A stretch of DNA of 64,000 nucleotides from Natronococcus jeotgali DSM 18795 (GCF_000337695.1 NZ_AOIA01000158.1:1-64000); one strand, 5' to 3'; counted from the stretch's first letter, positions 16,358-28,939 are shown. Notes: generated by a model from the letters alone, not told the origin. Made by a program: numbers and translations.

Positions 16358-17890
16358 TCACCCGATCGCGACGGCCGCCGCCTGCTGTGCCGCGTCGGCA
16401 ATCGGGCCGAACGCCGGCAGCGCGACGACGGTCAACACGGCGGCGACGACGATCGCCGCGTACAGCCCGATCGGTTGGGCGAGCGCGTCCCGTTCGCCGA
16501 TGGGGTCTTCGATCCAGACGGCTTTGACCAGCCGCGAGTAGTAGTACAGCGAGAGCGCGCTGTTGACCACCAGCGCCGCGGCGACGACGAGCATGGCGCC
16601 GTTCGTTCCCGCCGCGCCGATCGTCTCGGTGAAGAGGATATACTTGCTCCAGAAGCCGCCCAGCGGCGGGATGCCGGCGAGGCTGAACATGAAGATTCCG
16701 AGCGCGGCGCAGGCCACGGGCGCCTGCCGTGCGAGCCCGTTGTAATCCTCGAAGGTTCGGCCGACGCCCCAGTACTCCGCGAGGGCGACGAACAGGAAGG
16801 CGCCGGTGTTCATGAACCCGTAGACGAACAGGTGCATCATCGCCGCGCCCATCACGAGCTCGCCGCCGTCCGCGGAGAGGCCGGCCAGCCCGATCAGCGC
16901 GTAGCCGGCGTGGCCGATCGAGGAGTACGCGAGCATCCGCTTGACGTTGTCCTGGGTCGCCGCGGCGAAGTTCCCGAGCGTCATCGTGACGATCGCGAGG
17001 ACGACAAAGGCGGTCGTCCAGTCGATCCCGATGACGGCGGTCGTCGCCTCGACCGGGAACGCCGTCGTGAACACGCGAAAGGCGATCACGAAGCCCGCGG
17101 CCTTAGAGGCCGAGGAGAGAAACGCCGAGATCGGCGCGGGCGCACCCTCGTAGGCCTCGGGCGCCCAGAAGTGGAATGGGACGCTCGCGGTCTTGTACGC
17201 GAACCCGCCGATCAGCATCAGGATTCCCAGCCCGAGCAGACCGCCGTAGGCGTCAGCGCCGTCGAGGTTGTCCGCGATCGCCTCGAGCTGGAGGTGGCCC
17301 GTCGCGCCGTAGACCAGCGAGATGCCGTAGAGGAAGATCGCCGAGGAGAGCGCGCCGATCAGGAAGTACTTCAAGCCCGCCTCGACGCTCCCGCGGTTGT
17401 CCTTGAGGATCGCCACGAGGGCGTAGGAGGGAAGGCTCGCCAGCTCGAGGGCGATGAAGACCGTCACGAGGCTGTTGGCCGCGGCCATCGCGGCCATCCC
17501 CGTCGCGGCGAGCATGATCAGCGAGTAGTACTCCGACTGGTAGGTGTGGTCGGCCATGTAGTCGTAACTCGCCACGGCGACGAGCGCGGTGACGATCGAG
17601 ACGACGGTCGTGAAAAACAGCGTCATCTGGTCGACGACGAACTGGCCACCGAACAGCTCCACGACGCCGAGACCGCCCTCCGCGGTCGGGGTGCCGACGC
17701 CGGCGAGCATGAACCAGACGGTGACGCCCAGCGCCGCGAGCGCGCCGACCGCGGTCGTCCCGGCCAGCAGCGAGCGGTTCCTCGTGTGCGGGTTGATGCT
17801 GTCGATGACGAACAGCGCGAGCGCCGTCGCCACGAACACCAGCGCCGGCGCGAGCGCGGTCCATTGGGGTAACTCGAGCACCGCCATCAC
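16358..17890 (-). CDS. nuoN: NADH-quinone oxidoreductase subunit N
   Basis: A 510-residue antiporter-like membrane subunit of complex I with about 14 hydrophobic segments. Recognisable parts are YSLIMLAATGMAAMA, LELASLPSYALVAILKDN (conserved glutamate in a membrane helix), KRMLAYSSIGHAGYALIG (broken helix with lysine) and PLGGFWSKYILF. It is one of three proton-pumping channels. Last gene of the operon; its ATG overlaps the end of nuoM by four bases, indicating coupled translation. Confidence 0.95.
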   Translation of the reverse strand: MMAVLELPQWTALAPALVFVATALALFVIDSINPHTRNRSLLAGTTAVGALAALGVTVWFMLAGVGTPTAEGGLGVVELFGGQFVVDQMTLFFTTVVSIVTALVAVASYDYMADHTYQSEYYSLIMLAATGMAAMAAANSLVTVFIALELASLPSYALVAILKDNRGSVEAGLKYFLIGALSSAIFLYGISLVYGATGHLQLEAIADNLDGADAYGGLLGLGILMLIGGFAYKTASVPFHFWAPEAYEGAPAPISAFLSSASKAAGFVIAFRVFTTAFPVEATTAVIGIDWTTAFVVLAIVTMTLGNFAAATQDNVKRMLAYSSIGHAGYALIGLAGLSADGGELVMGAAMMHLFVYGFMNTGAFLFVALAEYWGVGRTFEDYNGLARQAPVACAALGIFMFSLAGIPPLGGFWSKYILFTETIGAAGTNGAMLVVAAALVVNSALSLYYYSRLVKAVWIEDPIGERDALAQPIGLYAAIVVAAVLTVVALPAFGPIADAAQQAAAVAIG

Positions 17891-19412
17891 AGCTCACCTC
17901 CGTTCTCCAGGATCGGGTCGACTGCGTCGGTAATCATCTCGAAGATCAGTTCGGGCGCGACGCCGAGAGCGATGATGATCGCCAGCAATACGAACATCGG
18001 CGCGACGTCGTGCAGCGGCGCGCGTCCCACGTCGTAGTCGGTTTCCAGGTGATACGGGCCGAAGACGGTCCGCTGGAGCGCAAAGAGCAGGTAGCCGGCG
18101 ACGATGACGATGCCGAACATCGCCAGCGGGGTAAAGACCTGCGAGTACGGGAGCCGTCCGGAGCCGAAGGAGCCGAAGAAGATCGCGTACTCGCCGAAGA
18201 AGCCGCTCATCAGCGGCAGCCCCATGTAGCCGAACGCGCCGGCGACGAGGATGCCGACGGCGACGGGCATCCGATCGGCCATCCCGGACATATCGGTGAC
18301 CATCCGGGTGTGGGTGGCGTTGTAGATGACCCCGACCGCCATGAACATCAGTCCGGAGATCAGCCCGTGGCTGACCATCTGGAAGGTCGCGCCGCCGACC
18401 CCGAACTGGGTGTAGGCGATCAGCCCGAGAATGACGTAGCCCATCGACGACACCGACGAGTAGGCGACGATCCGTTTGAGGTCGGTCTGGGCGAGCGCGA
18501 GCATCGCACCGTAGATGACGCTGATCACCGCGATCGCGGCGATCGGCACCGCGAAGGCCTCGGCCTGCTCGGGGAACATCGTGAAGTTGAACCGCAGCAG
18601 GGCGTAGGTCCCCATCTTCAGCAGGACGCCAGCCAGCAGCACCGACGCGGGCGTCGGCGCCTCGACGTGGGCGTCGGGCAGCCAGGTGTGGAAGGGGACG
18701 ACGGGTACCTTCACGGCGAACCCGACGAACATCGCGACGAACACCGCCGCGGCGATCGTCGAACCGGCGACGCCCATGAACGCCTCGGGCCCGCCCTCGA
18801 GCATCGCCGTCGCGATCTCCGGGAGCGCGAAGCTCGTGACGGCGTCGCCGAGGCTGAAGACGAGCACGATGAACGCGCCGAACATCAGCAGGGAGGCGAC
18901 GTTCGTGTAGACGAAGAACTTGATCGCCGCGTACTTGCGGCGCGGGCCGCCCCAGATCCCGATCAGCAGGTACATCGGGATCAACACGGCCTCCCAGAAG
19001 ATGAACCAGACGAAGAAATCCAGCGCCGCGAAGACGCCGATCAGGTTCGCCTCGATGAACAGCACGAGCCCGTAGAACTGCGACTCGCGGTCGTCGATCG
19101 GCGTCCAGGAGCTCACGATCGCGAGCGTACAGAGGATCGTCGTCAACACGACCAGGGGGAGGCTGATGCCGTCGAGACCGACGAACCACGAGACCGTGTA
19201 CTCGCCGATCTGGATCCACTCGACCCGAGATTCGAAGGCGAGTTCGCCCTCGAGCAGGGCGTTCCCGCTGCCGTCGAACGCCGAGAACAGCCACAGGCCG
19301 AGCCCCGCGGGGAGCAGGCTGATGGCGAAGGCCAGTTTACCGGCGATACGATTCGGCGCGACGAACGTTACCAGCGCGCCGACCAGCGTGACCGCGAGCA
19401 GCGCTTCGATCA

Positions 19413-19425
<13 letters not shown>
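17887..19425 (-). CDS. nuoM: NADH-quinone oxidoreductase subunit M
   Basis: A 512-residue antiporter-like proton channel subunit. Conserved features are FFVWFIFWEAVLIPMYLLIG (membrane glutamate), VPVVPFHTWLPDAHVEAPTPASVLLAG, LKRIVAYSSVSSMGYVILG and LPLMSGFFGEYAIFFG. It sits between nuoL and nuoN and overlaps nuoL by 13 bases, the largest overlap in the operon. Full length for the family, with no missing segment. Confidence 0.95.
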
Positions 19426-21455
<2,030 letters not shown>

Positions 21456-21456
21456 C

Positions 21457-21762
21457 TTACCACCTCATCGTCGTCGGCACCGTGACGTCGACGTCACGGA
21501 AGTTGCGGTACAGTACCAGGACGATCCCGAGTCCGATCGCGACCTCGGCGGCGGCAAGCGCCATCGCGAACAGCGCGAACACCTGCCCCGTGAGATTGCC
21601 GTGGTAGAACGCGAACGCGATCAGATTGACGTTGGCCGCGTTTACCATGATCTCGACGGACATCAGGAACAGCAGCGCGTTTCGACGCGTCAGGATCCCG
21701 AAGAGACCGATGGAAAACAGCGCCATCGACAGTAACACGAAGTACTCGATGGGGACGTCCAT
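21457..21762 (-). CDS. nuoK: NADH-quinone oxidoreductase subunit K
   Basis: A 101-residue, three-helix membrane subunit: YFVLLSMALFSIGLFGILTRR, then LFLMSVEIMVNAANVNLIAF and ALFAMALAAAEVAIGLGIVLVLYR. The two conserved membrane glutamates (SVE and AAE) of the E-channel are both present. Its start overlaps the stop of nuoJ2 by one base. Length is normal for the family. Confidence 0.95.
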   Translation of the reverse strand: MDVPIEYFVLLSMALFSIGLFGILTRRNALLFLMSVEIMVNAANVNLIAFAFYHGNLTGQVFALFAMALAAAEVAIGLGIVLVLYRNFRDVDVTVPTTMRW

Positions 21763-22226
21763 CAGGAGTCACCTCCGGACTCCGCGGCGGTGTCGGACGC
21801 CGCCGACTCGTCGGCCGACTCGCGGCGGCGACCGCTACCGTCCGTGGCGGCGACCTGATCGCTTCCCGTGGTACCCGGGGTAGCGCCGGTACGGCTCGAG
21901 AGCGCCGCGACGGGCTCGCCCTCGGTCTCGCGTTTCGCGAGCACGAGCGCGGCGTCTAACGCGGCGTCTAACACGACCGCGACGAGCAAGAACGCGGCGA
22001 GGAACGGCTCGGTGTCACCGATCGAGCCCTCGGCCGACTGCAGGGCCGTGAAATCGAACAGCGCGTAGCCGATCTCCGAAGTCACCGAGATCCCCGCCGG
22101 AAAGCCGACCATCTCGTCGGCAAAGCCCGTGTTCAGGACGATCATCGCCATCGCGCCGAACAGCGCGACGGCGAGGACGCCCGGGGCGAGCGACTGCCCG
22201 AGTCGAAGTCGGGGTCTGTTCGTCAT
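21762..22226 (-). CDS. nuoJ2: NADH-quinone oxidoreductase subunit J, second half (NuoJ2)
   Basis: A 154-residue protein with two or three hydrophobic segments (LAPGVLAVALFGAMAMIVLN; FLAAFLLVAVVLDAALDAALVLA) and a charged, Ser/Ala/Asp-rich tail of about 50 residues. In haloarchaea NuoJ is split into two genes, and this corresponds to the C-terminal part. The tail after residue 105 is low-complexity and looks disordered. It overlaps nuoJ1 by four bases and nuoK by one. Identification rests on position as much as on sequence. Confidence 0.85.
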   Translation of the reverse strand: MTNRPRLRLGQSLAPGVLAVALFGAMAMIVLNTGFADEMVGFPAGISVTSEIGYALFDFTALQSAEGSIGDTEPFLAAFLLVAVVLDAALDAALVLAKRETEGEPVAALSSRTGATPGTTGSDQVAATDGSGRRRESADESAASDTAAESGGDS

Positions 22227-22501
22227 GTCCGTACCACCTCGTCGGTCTCCGCGTCCGTCTCCTCGCGCTGGGTGAGCATCACAGCGAACGTGATGAGGAT
22301 GAGCACCCCGCCGACATAGACGAGGATCTGCATCATGGCGACGAACTCCGCCGCCAGCATCACGTAGTACACCGCGACGCTGACCAGCGTCACGCCGAGC
22401 ATCAGCGCCGAGTGCCAGGGGTCGACGAGTAACACGACGCCGAGCGCGCTGGCGAGCGTGACGAACGCGAACAGCGCGAACGCGATCAGCTCGTATGTCA
22501 T
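22223..22501 (-). CDS. nuoJ1: NADH-quinone oxidoreductase subunit J, first half (NuoJ1)
   Basis: A 92-residue protein with three transmembrane helices: LIAFALFAFVTLASALGVVLL, SALMLGVTLVSVAVYYVMLA and MMQILVYVGGVLILITFAVML. The last helix holds the conserved YVGGVLILITFAVML of NuoJ. The family is about twice as long in bacteria; the other half is nuoJ2 next door. There are 40 bases between nuoI and this gene, the longest gap inside the operon. Confidence 0.9.
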   Translation of the reverse strand: MTYELIAFALFAFVTLASALGVVLLVDPWHSALMLGVTLVSVAVYYVMLAAEFVAMMQILVYVGGVLILITFAVMLTQREETDAETDEVVRT

Positions 22502-22541
22502 TGTTGGAATGAAATACCCGTTCTCGGGGACGGGTAACCCG

Positions 22542-23003
22542 TCACTGGTAATCGACCTCCCCTTCGCCCTCGCCGATCCACGCGCCCCGGTCGGGTTCGC
22601 GGGACTCGAGCGGGTCGATGTCCTTGTACCACGGCACCGCCTTCAGCTGCTCTTTGTTGTACACCAGGTCGTGTTTGGTGTCGCCCGTGAACTCGAAGTT
22701 CTCGGTGAGCAGGATGGCGTCGACCGGGCAGACCTCCTCGCAAAGCCGACAGTAGATGCACTGTCCGATGTGGAGGTTGTACTGTTCGCCGTTGCGCTGG
22801 TCGTCCATCACGATCTGGATGGTGTCGTTCGGACAGACGTTCTCGCACTGGCGACACCAGATACAGCGCTCCTGGCTGAACTTGTGGACCCCCCGAAAGC
22901 GCGGCGAGACGTCCGGGGCGGTCTCGGGGTACTCGACCGTGAACGTCGAGCCGTCCAGCGCGTGTTTCATCGTCGTTGCCATCGATTTGAGTATCCCGAT
23001 CAT
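22542..23003 (-). CDS. nuoI: NADH-quinone oxidoreductase subunit I (2x[4Fe-4S])
   Basis: A 153-residue ferredoxin-like subunit with two full [4Fe-4S] motifs: CIWCRQCENVCP (C47, C50, C53, C57) and CIYCRLCEEVCP (C82, C85, C88, C92). It passes electrons toward NuoB. The start ATG at 23003 overlaps the nuoH stop as ATGA, which fixes the start; longer upstream frames in this region are shadows of nuoH. The C-terminal 30 residues (EPDRGAWIGEGEGEVDYQ) are very acidic, as expected in a halophile. Confidence 0.95.
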   Translation of the reverse strand: MIGILKSMATTMKHALDGSTFTVEYPETAPDVSPRFRGVHKFSQERCIWCRQCENVCPNDTIQIVMDDQRNGEQYNLHIGQCIYCRLCEEVCPVDAILLTENFEFTGDTKHDLVYNKEQLKAVPWYKDIDPLESREPDRGAWIGEGEGEVDYQ

Positions 23004-24085
23004 GCTATCAGCCCCACGATTACCGCGGTCAGTACGAGGTTCGCGAACGAAAGGACGAGCAGTCCCTTCCAGCCGATCTCGATCAGCTGGTCGATCCGGA
23101 CCCGGGGCACCGCCGAGCGGAGCCACTGGGTCAGCAAGAAGACGCCCCAGATCTTGACGAGGAACCAGACGATGCCGATCGCCTCGGGACCCGGGCCCGC
23201 CGGGCCGCCGAGGAAGATCGTCGCGATGATCGCACCGCCCAGGAAGATGTGCAGGAATTCGCCGAGGTAGATCAACACGAAGTACACCGAGGAGTACTCG
23301 GTCTGGTACCCCGCGACGATCTCGGTCGGCGCCTCGGGCGTGTCGAACGGGTTCCGGCCGACCTCGGCGAAGTTCGCCACGAGGAACAGCACGAACGCGA
23401 ATGGGTTGACGATCGCGAACCACTGCGGGATCGCAACGAGTCCGAGGTCGACGAGCGGTTCGTTCTGTACGGCGACGATCTCGCTCATCTGCAGGGTGCC
23501 GGTGAAGATTACCACGGACATCCCGGTGACGATGAGCGGGATCTCGTAGGCGACGTTCTGTGCGACCGCCCGCAGTCCCCCGAGCAGCGAGTACTTGTTC
23601 GCCGAGGAGTAGCCGGCCATAACCAGACCGACGCTTGCGATGCCCGCGACCGCGAACGTGAACACCAGTCCGACCTCGGGGTCGGCGAGGTGGATTCCGC
23701 TCCCCATCGGAATCACCGCGAAACCGAGCAGCGCCGAGGACGCGACCACGATCGGTGCGAGGTCGTACGCCGGACGGTCGGCGTTCTCCGGGACGATCAG
23801 CTCCTTCGAGAGCAGTCGAACCGCGTCGGCGACGATGATGAACAGTCCGGCGGGCCCGAGTCGGTTGACGGCGATCCGGTCCGTGAACGCGGCCGTGATC
23901 TTCCGTTTCGCCCACGGGCCGGCGACGCCGGTCATCGCCAGCATCAGGTTGCCGACGAGAAAGGCGGCGAGAAACGTCGCGAGCAACTCGCCGGCGAGCC
24001 CGAACTGGTCCAGGCCGGTCAGGTCGCCGATCCGCTCGGGGAGCAAGACCGTGTCGCCGGCCTGCAGCGGCGTCCCCTCGATCAT
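23000..24085 (-). CDS. nuoH: NADH-quinone oxidoreductase subunit H
   Basis: A 361-residue membrane subunit that helps form the quinone chamber. Conserved stretches: [59 protein letters not shown], and [25 protein letters not shown]. The loop rich in charged residues between helices is intact. It overlaps nuoCD by four bases and nuoI by four bases. Confidence 0.95.
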   Translation of the reverse strand: MIEGTPLQAGDTVLLPERIGDLTGLDQFGLAGELLATFLAAFLVGNLMLAMTGVAGPWAKRKITAAFTDRIAVNRLGPAGLFIIVADAVRLLSKELIVPENADRPAYDLAPIVVASSALLGFAVIPMGSGIHLADPEVGLVFTFAVAGIASVGLVMAGYSSANKYSLLGGLRAVAQNVAYEIPLIVTGMSVVIFTGTLQMSEIVAVQNEPLVDLGLVAIPQWFAIVNPFAFVLFLVANFAEVGRNPFDTPEAPTEIVAGYQTEYSSVYFVLIYLGEFLHIFLGGAIIATIFLGGPAGPGPEAIGIVWFLVKIWGVFLLTQWLRSAVPRVRIDQLIEIGWKGLLVLSFANLVLTAVIVGLIA

Positions 24086-25734
24086 CGATCCACCTCTCCG
24101 AGGACGATGTCGAGGCTGCCCAGCGAGGCGATCAGGTCGGGAACGTACTCGCCCTCGCTCATCTCACCGAGGGCCGAGAGGTTGTGGAAACACGGACTGC
24201 GGATCTTGAACCGACCGGGTTTGTCGGTACCGTCCGAGCGGATGTAGATACCGAGTTCGCCCTTCGCGCCCTCGACGGCGCGGTAGACCTCCGTGTCGGG
24301 ATCGGGCTTGAGCGTCCGGGGAACGTTGGCCTGGATCTCGCGGTCGTCCTCGGGCCAGTCTTCGAGCAGGTCGACACACTGCTCGATGATCTTCGCGGAC
24401 TCCTCGACCTCCTCCATCCGACAGAGCACCCGAGCGTAGTTGTCACAGCCCTGGCGGGTGACGACGTCCCACTCGAGGTTCTCGTAGTACCCGTAGGGGT
24501 CGTCCCGCCGGAGGTCGTAGTCGACCCCCGACGCGCGAGCGACCGGGCCCGTGCAGCCGTAGGATTTGGCGACCTCGGGCTCGAGGACGCCGGTGTCGTG
24601 GGTCCGAACCTGAAAGATCTCGTTACCGGTGAGCAGGTCGTGGTACTCGTCGACCTTCGCGGGGAGCCCGTCCAGGAAGTCCCGCGTCTTCTCGAGGAAC
24701 TCCCCTCGGGGTTCGGGCAGGTCCCAGGCGACCCCGCCCAGCCGGAAGTAGTTGAACATCAGCCGCTGGCCGGTGAGATCCTCGAGGATGTCCTGGACGA
24801 CCTCCCGGTCGCGCATCCCGTACTGGAAGACGGCGGTGAAGTCGCCGTAGACGTCGAGGGCGAACGTCGCCAGCGCGAGCATGTGCGAGGCGATCCGGCA
24901 GAGTTCGGCGCCCATCGTCCGGATAACCTGGGCGTACTCCGGCACCTCGATATCGGCCAGATCCTCCGCGACTCGGGCGTAGGCCCACTCGTTTAACAGG
25001 CCGGCCGAGACGTAGTCCCACCGATCGGGGTAGGGCATGATCTGGTGGCGGTAGGTGCCCGACTGACACATCTGCTCCTCGCAGCGGTGCAGGTAGCCGA
25101 CGTCGGGGTCGACGTCGACGACGGTCTCGCCGTCGAGTACCGTCTCGAGGTGGAGCACGCCGTGGGTCGCCGGGTGGTGGGGGCCGATGTTCAGGAACAT
25201 CGTATCCGACTCCTGGTCGTGGTGGTCCGGCTGGATCGGGTTGGCGTGTTCGGAAAGCGTGACGACCTGGGGCTGTTCCTGATCGTAGTCCTTCGAGAGG
25301 GGATGGCCCTGCCAGGTCTCGGGCAGGAGGATCCGTCGCGGGTCGGGGTGGCCCTCGTAGTCGATCCCCACGAGGTCGAAGGCCTCCCGCTCGTGCCAGT
25401 CGGCCGTCCGGAAGACGGGTTCGGCCGACTGGCTGACGGGATCGTCGATCGACGTCGGCACGACGACCGAGACCTCCTGGGTCGGGTCGGCGTACTTTTT
25501 CATGTGGTAGATCGACTCGTAGCGGTCCTCGTACTGCTGTGCGGTCAGACAGGAGAGGTGGTCGAATCCGGCCTCGTCGCGAAGGTCGAAGAGGACGTCC
25601 TGGACGTCGTCGGGGCGGATGACGAAGCCCGGCGCGTTGAGGTGATCGTCGCGTCCGAGCGCCCGGTCGCCGATCAGCGCCTCGAGGTCGTCCTCGGTGA
25701 CTTCCCGTCCCTGTCGTTCGAGTCCCGTGCTCAT
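24082..25734 (-). CDS. nuoCD: NADH-quinone oxidoreductase fused subunit C/D
   Basis: A 550-residue fusion. The first 170 residues are the NuoC (30 kDa) domain, with [30 protein letters not shown]. The rest is NuoD (49 kDa), with [48 protein letters not shown] and [18 protein letters not shown]. NuoD lines the quinone site next to cluster N2 in NuoB. The C/D fusion is known in haloarchaea and in some bacteria. Overlaps nuoB and nuoH by four bases each. Confidence 0.95.
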   Translation of the reverse strand: MSTGLERQGREVTEDDLEALIGDRALGRDDHLNAPGFVIRPDDVQDVLFDLRDEAGFDHLSCLTAQQYEDRYESIYHMKKYADPTQEVSVVVPTSIDDPVSQSAEPVFRTADWHEREAFDLVGIDYEGHPDPRRILLPETWQGHPLSKDYDQEQPQVVTLSEHANPIQPDHHDQESDTMFLNIGPHHPATHGVLHLETVLDGETVVDVDPDVGYLHRCEEQMCQSGTYRHQIMPYPDRWDYVSAGLLNEWAYARVAEDLADIEVPEYAQVIRTMGAELCRIASHMLALATFALDVYGDFTAVFQYGMRDREVVQDILEDLTGQRLMFNYFRLGGVAWDLPEPRGEFLEKTRDFLDGLPAKVDEYHDLLTGNEIFQVRTHDTGVLEPEVAKSYGCTGPVARASGVDYDLRRDDPYGYYENLEWDVVTRQGCDNYARVLCRMEEVEESAKIIEQCVDLLEDWPEDDREIQANVPRTLKPDPDTEVYRAVEGAKGELGIYIRSDGTDKPGRFKIRSPCFHNLSALGEMSEGEYVPDLIASLGSLDIVLGEVDR

Positions 25735-26438
25735 GGCGAATCAGCCCAGTTGTACCGCATGACGAGGTCGTCCTCGTCGATGTCGCTCGCGAGTTTCTGT
25801 ACGAGTTCGTCCTTCGGCAGGTCGCCGAACTGCTCGAGTTCGTACGGCTTGACGACGACCGGCGAGGTCTCGCCGTTGCGAATCCGCTCTTGCAGTTTGG
25901 CGACGCCGTAGACCAGCGCCTCCGGTCGGGGCGGACAGCCGGGGACGTGGATGTCGACGGGGATGATCTCCTCGGCGCCTTTGACGACGTTGTACCCCTC
26001 CTGAAACGGCCCCCCGGAGATCGTGCACGACCCCATCCCGACGACGAACTTGGGTTCGGGCATCTGGTCGTAGACCCGTTTCATCCGGGGGCCGAACTTC
26101 GAGACGATCGTCCCCGGTACGATCATCACGTCGGCCTGGCGCGGCGAGGCCCGAGGAACGCCCGCGCCGAACCGGTCCAGGTCGTGTTTGATCGCGTACG
26201 TGTGCATCATCTCGATGCTGCAGCAGGCGATTCCGAACTGCAGCATGAACATCGAGTTCCCCCGAACCCAGTTCATGAACTGGTCGAACTTCGTGAGGAT
26301 GAACGGCGTCGCGCCGAACGCCTCCCGAAGCCTCGAGTTGAATCGGTCGTCGGGGCCGGCACCCATCCGCGACTCGCGGGTGTCGGACGACGGAGCGGTA
26401 CTGTCGTAGATCTCTTGGCGCGGTTTGTCACTGCTCAT
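25731..26438 (-). CDS. nuoB: NADH-quinone oxidoreductase subunit B (cluster N2)
   Basis: A 235-residue subunit that binds the terminal [4Fe-4S] cluster N2 through C72, C73 (ACCSIEMM), C138 ([10 protein letters not shown]) and C168 ([14 protein letters not shown]). The N-terminal 40 residues are an acidic, poorly conserved extension. The ATG overlaps the nuoA stop by one base (TAATG). All ligands are present. Confidence 0.96.
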   Translation of the reverse strand: MSSDKPRQEIYDSTAPSSDTRESRMGAGPDDRFNSRLREAFGATPFILTKFDQFMNWVRGNSMFMLQFGIACCSIEMMHTYAIKHDLDRFGAGVPRASPRQADVMIVPGTIVSKFGPRMKRVYDQMPEPKFVVGMGSCTISGGPFQEGYNVVKGAEEIIPVDIHVPGCPPRPEALVYGVAKLQERIRNGETSPVVVKPYELEQFGDLPKDELVQKLASDIDEDDLVMRYNWADSP

Positions 26439-26848
26439 TATCGATCAGCTCCGGCTTCGACCTGTTCCGGCGTGCGTGCCCACTGGACGGCGCCGGTCCG
26501 CCACGCCCAGGCGAATCCGATCAGCAGGATGACGACGAACGCGATCATCGGCCCGAGGGCGTGAACGATCCCGTACTCCTCGGCCGCGAGCGCATCCTGG
26601 TAGACGACCGCCCACGGAAACAGGAGGACGGTTTCGATGTCGAAGACGAGAAACAGAAGCGCAACCATGTAGTACTGGATGTTGAATCGGATGCGCGTCC
26701 CGCCGGTCGGCACCTCGCCACTCTCGTAGGTGGCACGTTTGCTCGTTTCGGGAACGCTCGGCCGCAGGAGGAACGATACCGCCATCATCCCGAGCGGTAT
26801 CAGCAGTCCCACGAGCGCGAGCGCGCCGATAGCGATCCAGTCATTCAT
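26438..26848 (-). CDS. nuoA: NADH-quinone oxidoreductase subunit A
   Basis: A 136-residue, three-helix membrane subunit: WIAIGALALVGLLIPLGMMAVSFLL, then KRATYESGEVPTGGTRIRFNIQYYMVALLFLVFDIETVLLFPWAV with the conserved E..D..E in the second helix. I choose ATG 26848 (MNDWIAIG) over 26878 because the TATA box at 26881-26889 would place the transcript start near 26858, downstream of the earlier ATG. First gene of an 11-gene operon. Confidence 0.94.
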   Translation of the reverse strand: MNDWIAIGALALVGLLIPLGMMAVSFLLRPSVPETSKRATYESGEVPTGGTRIRFNIQYYMVALLFLVFDIETVLLFPWAVVYQDALAAEEYGIVHALGPMIAFVVILLIGFAWAWRTGAVQWARTPEQVEAGADR

Positions 26849-26880
26849 CTCGTGAACGTTCGAAGGTTCAGACCCCACGC

Positions 26881-26889
26881 ATATAAGGG
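26881..26889 (-). promoter_or_regulatory. TATA-like promoter of the nuo operon
   Basis: On the minus strand CCCTTATAT, about 33 nt before the nuoA ATG at 26848. No other promoter-like gap occurs within the operon, whose genes overlap or nearly touch. Confidence 0.55.
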
Positions 26890-27091
26890 TTGATTCTCGA
26901 CGTTTCGGCCGGTAGGAGCATCAGCATCCGTTTTCGTCGATCGAGGACACCGTTGAACGATCGTCAGCACAACTCCTGACCGGCTCACCCCGAAAAATCC
27001 GAGTTCGGACTCCGGAGGGGTTCCGATCGCCGCACCGAACGCGGACGCTCCCCAACGGACGTTCGTTCGGATCGACCGCCGCGACGGTCGG
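26885..27091. other. Intergenic region upstream of nuoA, downstream of purE
   Basis: 207 bases holding the nuo TATA box. No second gene or RNA recognised. Confidence 0.4.
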
Positions 27092-27724
27092 CTACTCGCT
27101 CGAGAAGCCTGCGGTCCCTTCGTCGTGCAGTCGCCGGGAGACCTCGCCGACCTCCTCCCGTAAGCTCTCGTGGTACTCGAGGAGTCGCTCCCGTACCGGC
27201 TCGTGTTGCCGGGCGAGGATCTGGGCGGCCGACAGCGCGGCGTTAAACGACTTGCCGGCGTCGACCGCGACCAGCGGCGCCCCCGTCGGCATTCCGATGA
27301 CGCTGTCGACGGATTTCTCCTGAACTGGAACGCCGATCACCGGCAACGGGTAGGCGATCGAGGCGGTCATGTTCGGCAGATCGGCGGACTTGCCCCCTGC
27401 ACCGGCGACGATCACCTCGAGCCCGCGGTCCTCGGCCGTCTCGGCGTACGCTGCCATCAGATCGGGGGTGCGGTGGGCGGAGGTGACGGAGGTCTCGAAG
27501 GTGAACCGGGCGTCGGGCGGGTTCTCGTAGTCGGTCTGCTCCTCGAAGCCGAGTTCGTCGACGAACGCGTCGTAGGCGCCGCGGCGCCGTCCGCCCGTAG
27601 ACATCACCTCGAGGTCGGAGTCACTGCCCATCACGATGCCGACGTCGGGCGTCTCGGCGTCGGGCAGGTCCAGTTCGGCCTCGCGGTGCAGACGGTCGAT
27701 CAGCTCCTCGACGGTGTCGCTCAT
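27092..27724 (-). CDS. purE: Phosphoribosylaminoimidazole carboxylase, PurE
   Basis: A 210-residue class I PurE, the mutase converting N5-CAIR to CAIR in purine synthesis. The phosphate loop GSDSDLEVM (from 33) and SAHRTPDLM are diagnostic, with AGAGGKSADLPNM and GVPVQEKSVDSVIGMPTGAP downstream. The first 25 residues are an acidic extension. It follows purK by 15 bases, so both belong to one transcript. Confidence 0.95.
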   Translation of the reverse strand: MSDTVEELIDRLHREAELDLPDAETPDVGIVMGSDSDLEVMSTGGRRRGAYDAFVDELGFEEQTDYENPPDARFTFETSVTSAHRTPDLMAAYAETAEDRGLEVIVAGAGGKSADLPNMTASIAYPLPVIGVPVQEKSVDSVIGMPTGAPLVAVDAGKSFNAALSAAQILARQHEPVRERLLEYHESLREEVGEVSRRLHDEGTAGFSSE

Positions 27725-27739
27725 GGTAGGCAGTGCTGG

Positions 27740-28903
27740 TTACTCCGACGTGAACGTGACGGAGCGCTCGAGTTCGCGCGCGGTCTCGAGTAGCTCGTCG
27801 GGCGTCTCGCCCTCGCGCCCGGCGATCGTGACGTGGCCCATCTTCCGCAGCGGTCGAACCTGTCGCTTCCCGTACCAGTGGAGGTTCGCCGCGGGCGTCT
27901 CGAGGATACGGTCGACGTTCCGGAGTTCGGCGTCTCGGGACTCCGCGACGTCGCCGAGCAGGTTCACCGAGACGGTCGGCGAGCGCAGGTCGGTCGCCGC
28001 CAGCGGCCAGCCCAGCACGGCTCGAGCGTGCTGTTCGAACTGCGAGCTCTGTGCGCCCTCGATCGTCCAGTGCCCCGAGTTGTGGGGGCGGGGGGCGATC
28101 TCGTTGAGTAGCACCTCTCCTCCGGTCGTTTCGAACAGTTCGATCCCGTAGACACCCCGCCCGTCCATCACCTCGAGGACGTCCTCGGCGACCTCGAGAG
28201 CCCGCCGTTCGACGGCCTCGTCGGAGCCCGCGGGGACGATCGTCTCCCGGAGGATCTCGTCCTCGTGAACGTTCTCGCCGATGGGGAAGGCGGCGGTCTC
28301 GCCGTCGCCCTTGACCGCGATCACCGAGATCTCCCGTTCGAAGTCGACGAACGACTCGACCATCGCGGGGCCGGCGACCGACTCGAGGGCCTCGACTGCG
28401 TCAGCTTTCGACTCGACGGGCACGTTCCCGCGCCCGTCGTACCCGCCAGTACGGGCCTTCAGCATGACGGGCGCGCCGTAGTCGTCGATCGCGTCGCGAA
28501 TATCGTCGGCGTCCTCGACCGCCCGAAACGGCGGGACGGGTACGCCCGCCTCCTCCAGCGCGCGCTTCTGGACGAGCTTGTCGTGGATCGTCTCGAGGGT
28601 CGCGGGGTCGGGGTGGACGGGCGTCCCCGAGTCCTCGGCGACCCGCTCGAGGACGTCCTGGTCGGCCAGTTCGATCTCGAAGGTGAGGGCGTCGGCTCGC
28701 GCGGCGAGTTCCCGAATGCCGGTCTCGTCGTCGAAGTCGGCGACGATCTGGTCGCGCGCGACGGGCGCGGCCGGACAATCGGGTGTCGGATCGAGCACGA
28801 CGACCTCGACACCGAGCGGCGCGGCCGCCTCGGCGAGCATTCGTCCGAGCTGTCCGCCACCGACCACGCCGAGGGTCGGCCCCGGCGTCCGTAGCGTCGT
28901 CAT
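27740..28903 (-). CDS. purK: 5-(carboxyamino)imidazole ribonucleotide synthase, PurK
   Basis: A 387-residue ATP-grasp enzyme that carboxylates AIR with bicarbonate and ATP to N5-CAIR. The N-terminal Rossmann-like pre-ATP-grasp domain opens TLGVVGGGQLGRMLAEAA. The ATP-grasp core includes VMLKARTGGYDGRGN, VESFVDFEREISVIA and NEIAPRPHNSGHWTIEG. It pairs with PurE, its product's next enzyme. A TATA-like sequence lies about 28-36 nt upstream. Confidence 0.95.
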   Translation of the reverse strand: MTTLRTPGPTLGVVGGGQLGRMLAEAAAPLGVEVVVLDPTPDCPAAPVARDQIVADFDDETGIRELAARADALTFEIELADQDVLERVAEDSGTPVHPDPATLETIHDKLVQKRALEEAGVPVPPFRAVEDADDIRDAIDDYGAPVMLKARTGGYDGRGNVPVESKADAVEALESVAGPAMVESFVDFEREISVIAVKGDGETAAFPIGENVHEDEILRETIVPAGSDEAVERRALEVAEDVLEVMDGRGVYGIELFETTGGEVLLNEIAPRPHNSGHWTIEGAQSSQFEQHARAVLGWPLAATDLRSPTVSVNLLGDVAESRDAELRNVDRILETPAANLHWYGKRQVRPLRKMGHVTIAGREGETPDELLETARELERSVTFTSE

Positions 28904-28929
28904 CGGGCGTGGATTGGACGGGCCGTCGC

Positions 28930-28939
28930 TTAAGTATTC
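28930..28939 (-). promoter_or_regulatory. TATA-like promoter of purKE
   Basis: Minus-strand AATACTTAAG, 27-36 nt before the purK ATG at 28903. Confidence 0.45.
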